Below the pieces are notes generated by a model. It worked only from the letters and a program-made list of their open reading frames with translations, ran no database searches and was not told the origin of the DNA. A stretch of 64,000 nucleotides of DNA, taken from NCBI GenBank assembly GCA_039026235.1, contig JBCCMQ010000002.1, positions 248,001 through 312,000 on the forward strand, in the 5' to 3' direction. This document shows, in pieces, positions 59,547-64,000 of the stretch (positions are counted from its first letter, which is position 1; each line of letters begins with the position of its first letter). This DNA is from JBCCMQ01 sp039026235. Its GTDB lineage: Bacteria > Pseudomonadota > Alphaproteobacteria > Rhodobacterales > Rhodobacteraceae. The translations under genes were made by a program, and so were the position numbers.

Positions 59547-61496
59547 ATGAGTCTGCCGCCCAACTTCATCGACGAACTTCGCCAAAGGCTTAGTCTGGCC
59601 GACGTCGTCGGCAAGAAAGTCATGTGGGACAACCGAAAGTCCAATCAGGCCAAGGGCGACTGGTGGGCGCCTTGCCCCTTTCATCAGGAAAAGACGGCCA
59701 GCTTTCACGTCGATGATCAGAAGGGATATTACTATTGCTTCGGCTGCCACCAGAAGGGTGACGCCATCACCTTTGTGCGTGAAACCGAGAACTTGAGCTT
59801 TATCGAAGCGGTGCGCCTTCTGGCCGAAGAGGCCGGCATGCCTGTGCCCGAAGCCGATCCAAAGGCGCAGGAAAAGGCAGACCGCCGCACGCAACTGACC
59901 GAGGTTATGGAGCAGGCGGTCAAGTATTACCGGCTTCAGCTTCAAACCGCGCCCGCTGCGGATGCGCGCGCTTACCTTGAACAGCGTGGGCTCGACCGTC
60001 TGGCGCTGGAACGTTTTGAGCTCGGCTTTGCACCCGTCGGTTGGCAGAACCTATGGGATCATCTGCGTGGCAAAGGCGTTGCGGAAGACCTGATTTTGGC
60101 AGCCGGGCTCGCCCGCCCTTCGACGCGGGGCGACAAACCCTATGACACGTTTCGTAACCGGATCCTGTTTCCCATCCGCGATGCGCGCGGTCGCGCCATT
60201 GCTTTCGGCGGGCGCGCCTTGGATCCCGACGATGGCGCTAAATATCTCAATTCGCCCGAGACCGAGCTTTTCGACAAGGGGCGCAGTCTTTTCAATCTGG
60301 GCCCGGCGCGGAAGGCGGCAGGCCAGGGCCACCCCCTGATTGTCGCCGAAGGTTATATGGACGTCATCGCATTGGCGCGGGCTGGGTTCGAGGCCGCAGT
60401 GGCACCGCTTGGCACGGCGATCACCGAACACCAGCTTGCTCTGCTTTGGCGCATAGGGTCCGAACCTGTTCTGGCGCTCGACGGTGACCGGGCCGGGCTC
60501 AGCGCAGCAATGCGCGCCATCGACATCGCTCTGCCGATGCTTGCCCCGGGTAAGTCGCTTCGGTTTGCTCTCTTGCCCGAAGGGCAGGATCCGGACGATC
60601 TGATCCGCGCTCAGGGCCCTGAAGCCATGCGCCGCCTGATCGATGGCGCTGAACCCTTGGTGCGCCTGCTGTGGCGGCGCGAGACCGAGGGCAAGGTCTT
60701 TGACAGCCCCGAACGCAAAGCCGCGTTGGATCACGCTTTGCGACAGGCGATCGCCAAGATCGTTGACCCGGGCGTGCGCCAGCACTACGGGCAAGAAATA
60801 AAGGATCTGCGCTGGGCCTTCTTTCGCGGTGGGCAGAAATCCGGTGGCTTCGGCAAGATGCGCCTGCGGCAAACCGGCCACGCCCAGGCCACACCTCAGA
60901 CCCGTGCCACCGATCTGGTGGTCGGCAACGCCGAGACGGGAGACAGGCTGCGCGAGGCTGTCGTTCTTGCAACGCTGATTGTCCACCCAGCGTTGGTAGA
61001 CACCTTTGCCGACCAGCTTGAAAGCGGTGCAATTCGTGATCCGGATCATCAACGCATTTCGGATTGGATTGTGCGAATTGGCCCAGCCGAGGATCTGCGC
61101 GCCTGTATTGAAACGGAAATTGGTGCCGCTGCCCTTGAAAAGCTGCTGTCACCGGGCCATGTCCAGCTTTCACCAGGCATCAGAAAACCGGATGACGTCG
61201 AAGCTGCCCGCATGTGCGTTGCCGAGGAATTGGCGAAGCTTCAGGCGCACCGAGGTGCGGAACAGGAAATTGCCGATGCGTTGCAAGACATTGCTGCGGT
61301 TGAAAACGAAGGGGTGACTTGGAGGCTTCGACAAGCAACGGACGCCGTGCAGCGCGCGCAGAGGGACCTGACCGAGGACAAGACGGAGTATGAAGTTGCC
61401 CCCAACGGCGCGCGTGTTCGACGGGATGAAAAGGATGCCTTTGCGTCTCTTTTATCCCAGATTTCGCAAGACGGTCCAAAACGCGCTCATGATTGA
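59547..61496 (+). CDS. dnaG: DNA primase DnaG
   Basis: 649 residues from the ATG at 59547; the frame is open to 59412. Zinc-binding domain CPFHQEKTASFHVDDQKGYYYCFGCHQKG at about residues 44-68; TOPRIM core with EGYMDVIAL (about 268) and LALDGDRAG (about 312); C-terminal helicase-binding part. It makes RNA primers at the replication fork. It lies 123 nt before rpoD, the classical dnaG-rpoD arrangement. Confidence 0.95.
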   Translation: MSLPPNFIDELRQRLSLADVVGKKVMWDNRKSNQAKGDWWAPCPFHQEKTASFHVDDQKGYYYCFGCHQKGDAITFVRETENLSFIEAVRLLAEEAGMPVPEADPKAQEKADRRTQLTEVMEQAVKYYRLQLQTAPAADARAYLEQRGLDRLALERFELGFAPVGWQNLWDHLRGKGVAEDLILAAGLARPSTRGDKPYDTFRNRILFPIRDARGRAIAFGGRALDPDDGAKYLNSPETELFDKGRSLFNLGPARKAAGQGHPLIVAEGYMDVIALARAGFEAAVAPLGTAITEHQLALLWRIGSEPVLALDGDRAGLSAAMRAIDIALPMLAPGKSLRFALLPEGQDPDDLIRAQGPEAMRRLIDGAEPLVRLLWRRETEGKVFDSPERKAALDHALRQAIAKIVDPGVRQHYGQEIKDLRWAFFRGGQKSGGFGKMRLRQTGHAQATPQTRATDLVVGNAETGDRLREAVVLATLIVHPALVDTFADQLESGAIRDPDHQRISDWIVRIGPAEDLRACIETEIGAAALEKLLSPGHVQLSPGIRKPDDVEAARMCVAEELAKLQAHRGAEQEIADALQDIAAVENEGVTWRLRQATDAVQRAQRDLTEDKTEYEVAPNGARVRRDEKDAFASLLSQISQDGPKRAHD

Positions 61497-61592
61497 TTCG
61501 TCGGGTCGGAGTGACGCATTCGTAAATAATTTAAGGTAAACCGCTGGGCGAATCACCGAATCAGCACTAATGATTCGCAGATACCGCGATTC
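61495..61592. promoter_or_regulatory. Cluster of five GANTC sites in the rpoD leader
   Basis: GANTC occurs at 61495, 61550, 61558, 61572 and 61588, five in 98 bp. GCGAATCA (61548-61555) and TGATTCGC (61571-61578) also form a perfect 8-bp inverted repeat, and GATTCGC recurs at 61588. In alphaproteobacteria GANTC is the CcrM methylation site, so this promoter may respond to methylation state. Confidence 0.65.
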
Positions 61593-61619
61593 GCACTGAG
61601 CGCCCGCTAGGAGCAATGG

Positions 61620-63626
<2,007 letters not shown>

Positions 63627-63636
63627 GCGACAAGCA

Positions 63637-63903
63637 GTGCCGCTGTTCTCCAAGCTCTTCGGCGGTTCTCAGAAAGAGCCGGAGCCCGAAGTCTACAATG
63701 ATTTCAGGATTTTCGCCGAGCCGATGTCCGAAGGCGGCAGCTTTCGCATGGCGGCACGCATAGAAAAGGACGTCGGCGGTGAGACCAAAACCCATCTAAT
63801 GATCCGCGCCGATACCTTTAAATCACGGGATGATGCGGTCGAGGCATCGATTGCCAAGGCGAAACACCTAATCGACCAGCAAGGCGTGTCGATTTTCGGT
63901 TAG
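63637..63903 (+). CDS. HlyU family transcriptional regulator-like protein
   Basis: 88 residues: MPLFSKLFGGSQKEPEPEVYNDFRIFAEPMSEGGSFRMAARIEKDVGGETKTHLMIRADTFKSRDDAVEASIAKAKHLIDQQG. This is the short HlyU-domain protein of alphaproteobacteria (distinct from Vibrio ArsR-type HlyU); the role is not established. GTG at 63637, 10 nt after rpoD, so it is probably co-transcribed with it. Confidence 0.82.
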   Translation: MPLFSKLFGGSQKEPEPEVYNDFRIFAEPMSEGGSFRMAARIEKDVGGETKTHLMIRADTFKSRDDAVEASIAKAKHLIDQQGVSIFG

Positions 63904-64000
63904 ACAGTTGGGACGTTCCATCATGCGCCTTACGCCCTGAGGCGATTAAACCTTTCGTGCGCGTGCAGGCCCATGGCATCTTCGGCCAAGCAATAAGCCC

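Noticed and set aside
63904..64000. CGCCT/AGGCG hairpin after hlyU
   Set aside because: Stem of only 5 bp with a short AT tract; too weak to call, and the window ends here.

Overview
The window reads as chromosomal DNA of an alphaproteobacterium, most likely Rhodobacterales (Roseobacter group). It is GC-rich and tightly packed, with many 4-nt ATGA/GTGA gene overlaps. It carries several families that I associate with that order (DUF3726, DUF6525, DUF6489, short DUF1127 proteins, HlyU), plus a dnaG-rpoD block with five GANTC sites in the rpoD leader, as expected of a genome with CcrM-type methylation. I see no phage, insertion sequence or CRISPR array. The only RNA genes are a tRNA-Glu and a cobalamin riboswitch.

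Layout. 1-6.3 kb: a catabolic operon (atypical SDR, ThDP enzyme, NIPSNAP, Nu-class GST, aldehyde dehydrogenase) converging on a fumarylacetoacetate-hydrolase-family gene, then a divergent carboxymuconolactone-decarboxylase-family gene. 6.7-15.4 kb: a large chemoreceptor, a DsbA-like thiol oxidoreductase, small DUF6489 and DUF1127 genes, and a 1025-residue winged-helix/cyclase-like/ATPase regulator. 15.5-19.7 kb: a tightly coupled minus-strand operon (variant M19 dipeptidase, unknown 557-aa protein, DUF3726, Ldh-type oxidoreductase) of unknown pathway. 19.9-23.3 kb: cobalamin riboswitch and a BtuDFC-type B12 importer. 23.4-31 kb: LysR regulator, nitrilase-fold amidohydrolase, a peptide-type ABC importer and a RraA-like protein. 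31.1-34.1 kb: MFS transporter with a His-rich tail, GNAT enzyme, decayed Rrf2 gene, DUF6525.

34.8-43.5 kb looks like a metal (zinc) homeostasis island. One four-gene operon encodes a thioredoxin-reductase-like flavoprotein, a ZigA-type COG0523 GTPase, DUF1826 and a class III alcohol dehydrogenase paralogue that has lost two structural-zinc cysteines. It is divergent from an Rrf2 regulator across a perfect inverted repeat. A second unit behind a perfect Zur-like palindrome encodes a CzcO-like flavoprotein with a Cys-rich tail and a bile-acid/arsenite-type transporter. A third unit holds a COG0523 GTPase whose CxCC motif is SISS, and a small unknown protein.

43.9-64 kb is mostly housekeeping: tRNA-Glu, recJ, glpX, hom, a lipoprotein, a TetR regulator, a hydroxyisobutyrate-dehydrogenase-like enzyme, an outer-membrane barrel, three Tad pilus (TadE/TadG) genes, glutamate dehydrogenase, a DUF6151 protein, an acyl-CoA ligase, dnaG, rpoD and hlyU.

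All family names rest on recognising motifs in the translations. No database search was run.
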